A stretch of 64,000 nt of DNA from Anaerolineaceae bacterium. Lineage in GTDB: Bacteria > Chloroflexota > Anaerolineae > Anaerolineales > Anaerolineaceae. Shown here one piece after another: positions 62,681 to 64,000 of the stretch (the stretch's first letter is position 1; the number at the start of each line of letters is the position of its first letter). Below the pieces are notes generated by a model that did not search any database, was not told the DNA's origin, and was given only the letters and a program-made list of their open reading frames with translations. The stretch lies in NCBI GenBank assembly GCA_029265815.1, contig JAJUGU010000001.1, positions 1 to 64,000 of the forward strand. Direction: 5' to 3'. Position numbers and translations under genes: made by a program.

Positions 62681-64000
62681 TTAGACTTCTTTCCCAATCG
62701 TATGGAGCAATGCAAGATTTGGTAGGCGCATCGCTCCAACTGGAAAACCAGAAATCAATACTACCTGTTCTCCCACTTTGAGGTGTTTTCGTTCTTTGAA
62801 ATGACGATCTACACTTTGAACCATTTCTTCGAGGCTATTTGAAAATTGAACCAGCGCTGGGGTGACTCCCCAGTACATACTCAACAGGGATAATGTGCGG
62901 GGTTCGGGCGTGAAAGCAATTATCGGTACCCTTGGACGGGCTTTCGACATTAAAAGGGCTGTTTTTCCGCTTTGGGTAAAAACTGCAATATTTGAGACAT
63001 TTCGGTCATGAGCAAGAGTTTTCGCCGCGTTTGAAATCACCAGCGCATCATCTTTGAGGGCTTCCTTTGGAAATTCTTCGACATGGCTCCATTCTGCCAT
63101 ATGCTTTTCTGCTTCACGTATAATTGAATCCATCATTTTTACACTTTCCACGGGAAATTCGCCAGAGGCTGTTTCACCGGAGAGCATTACCGCATCAGTT
63201 CCGTCAAAAATTGCATTGGCGACATCGGATGCTTCAGCTCGTGTAGGACGCGGATTATTGATCATTGACTCTAACATCTGCGTAGCAGTGATCACGACTT
63301 TTGCATGACGGTTTGCACTTTGAATGATCTCTTTTTGAACAATCGGAACCTGTGCTGGTGAGGTTTCCACTCCCAAATCTCCACGGGCAACCATGACTCC
63401 ATCAGCTGCGTGCATAATCGCGTGTAGATTTTTCACCGCTTCAGGTCGCTCAAGTTTTGCAATGATGGGGGTATTCGCACGGGATGGGTTAAGCGCTTTC
63501 ATCGTCTCCCGCACGAGTAGAACATCTAATTCGGATTCAACAAAGGAAATCGCTACAAAATCTACGCAGTTTGCCAATCCAAATTCGAGATCCTGACGAT
63601 CTTTCTCGGTAAAACGAGGAATTCCAAGATCTGCACCGGGCAGGTTTACACCTTTGTGCGATTTTAATAAACCACCTTGAACAACACGGGTTTTGACCAC
63701 TTCTCCGACAACAGAAGTCACCAGTAATTCCAATTTTCCATCATCAAGCAGGATTCGATTACCAGCTTTTACGCCACGTGAGAGATTTGGAACATCAAGA
63801 GGCAGAGATTTCTCATCACCCTCAAAATCTACTGATTGTGTACCAATTGTGAATAGATTTAATTGAGAGCCATCTCTTAATATGATTCCATCAGGGGGTA
63901 GAATACCAACACGCAATTTTGGGCCCTGAAGGTCTTGCAGAATAGCCACAGGTTTCCCCAGTTCTTTTGAGCACTCACGCACCAGGTTTAAGGTTGTCAG
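62681..64000 (-). CDS. pyk: Pyruvate kinase (5' end beyond window)
   Basis: Reading continues to the window edge; about 60 N-terminal residues, including the first catalytic segment, lie outside. It has LQDLQGPKLRVG, catalytic AKLERPEAV, VMVARGDLGVE, TATQMLESM and DGTDAVMLSGETA, plus the regulatory C domain ending in LALLHTIGKEV. It makes pyruvate and ATP from PEP. No extra C-terminal PEP-like domain is attached. Confidence 0.95.
   Translation of the reverse strand: MTTLNLVRECSKELGKPVAILQDLQGPKLRVGILPPDGIILRDGSQLNLFTIGTQSVDFEGDEKSLPLDVPNLSRGVKAGNRILLDDGKLELLVTSVVGEVVKTRVVQGGLLKSHKGVNLPGADLGIPRFTEKDRQDLEFGLANCVDFVAISFVESELDVLLVRETMKALNPSRANTPIIAKLERPEAVKNLHAIMHAADGVMVARGDLGVETSPAQVPIVQKEIIQSANRHAKVVITATQMLESMINNPRPTRAEASDVANAIFDGTDAVMLSGETASGEFPVESVKMMDSIIREAEKHMAEWSHVEEFPKEALKDDALVISNAAKTLAHDRNVSNIAVFTQSGKTALLMSKARPRVPIIAFTPEPRTLSLLSMYWGVTPALVQFSNSLEEMVQSVDRHFKERKHLKVGEQVVLISGFPVGAMRLPNLALLHTIGKEV

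Overview
The window looks like a chromosomal segment of an anaerobic, fermentative Chloroflexota bacterium, most likely of the Anaerolineae type. This is inferred from gene content: ADP-forming acetyl-CoA synthetase, a fused 2-oxoacid:ferredoxin oxidoreductase, an aldehyde:ferredoxin oxidoreductase-like protein, split glycine decarboxylase, an LL-DAP-type aminotransferase, VKOR and GalE-like threonine dehydrogenase. No 16S or phylogeny is available. Both strands are densely coded, with short intergenic gaps, many Rho-independent hairpins, good SD sequences and several sigma-70 promoters with 16-18 bp spacers.

Layout. 1-221: three tandem 85-bp repeats, each carrying a terminator hairpin. 439-3118: convergent MATE and MFS transporters. 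3188-6256 (minus): acidic Cys protein, VKOR and a RelA/SpoT enzyme. 6398-9647 (minus): two-gene FAD/Fe-S amino-acid dehydrogenase-like operon. 9823-10791: pfkA. 10863-14738 (minus): prfB (with its programmed +1 frameshift), ftsY, rlmN and a HAD phosphatase. 14799-17028 (minus): clpP, trigger factor and tRNA-Leu(UAG). 17122-17535: small unknown protein. 17581-23480 (minus): ADP-forming acyl-CoA synthetase, threonine dehydrogenase, secF and secD. 23574-24710 (minus): P-loop protein and SpoIIE-type phosphatase. 24862: rpmF with a hairpin leader. 25116-29994 (minus): hflX, aminotransferase, M28 peptidase and trmFO.

30036-43007 is the most unusual region. It is a six-gene run on the plus strand: rpoN (sigma-54 with an inserted Cys4 zinc-ribbon motif), an NtrB-like histidine kinase, an NtrC-like activator without a DNA-binding domain and with GAFTSA instead of GAFTGA, a small two-TM protein, a 1771-residue TPR protein, and an 865-residue TPR/caspase-like (C25-type) peptidase without a signal peptide. 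Two near-identical sigma-54 (-24/-12) promoters lie in it, one before rpoN and one before the two-TM/TPR/peptidase genes, and a strong terminator closes it. It reads as a self-contained sigma-54 circuit driving an intracellular TPR-caspase-like effector; the function is unknown.

43066-64000: alaS; gcvPB-gcvPA-gcvH (minus); an MFS transporter divergent from an AOR-like tungsten/molybdenum enzyme; a glmS ribozyme followed by glmS; a Cys4 small protein, a RicT/PSP1 protein and a PIG-L deacetylase; a FadR-type regulator directly before korA-korB; a GNAT-like protein; and pyruvate kinase, cut by the window end. KorAB (2-oxoacid to acyl-CoA plus reduced ferredoxin) and the ADP-forming synthetase (acyl-CoA to acid plus ATP) can form one fermentative ATP-yielding route, with PfkA and pyruvate kinase feeding it from sugars.
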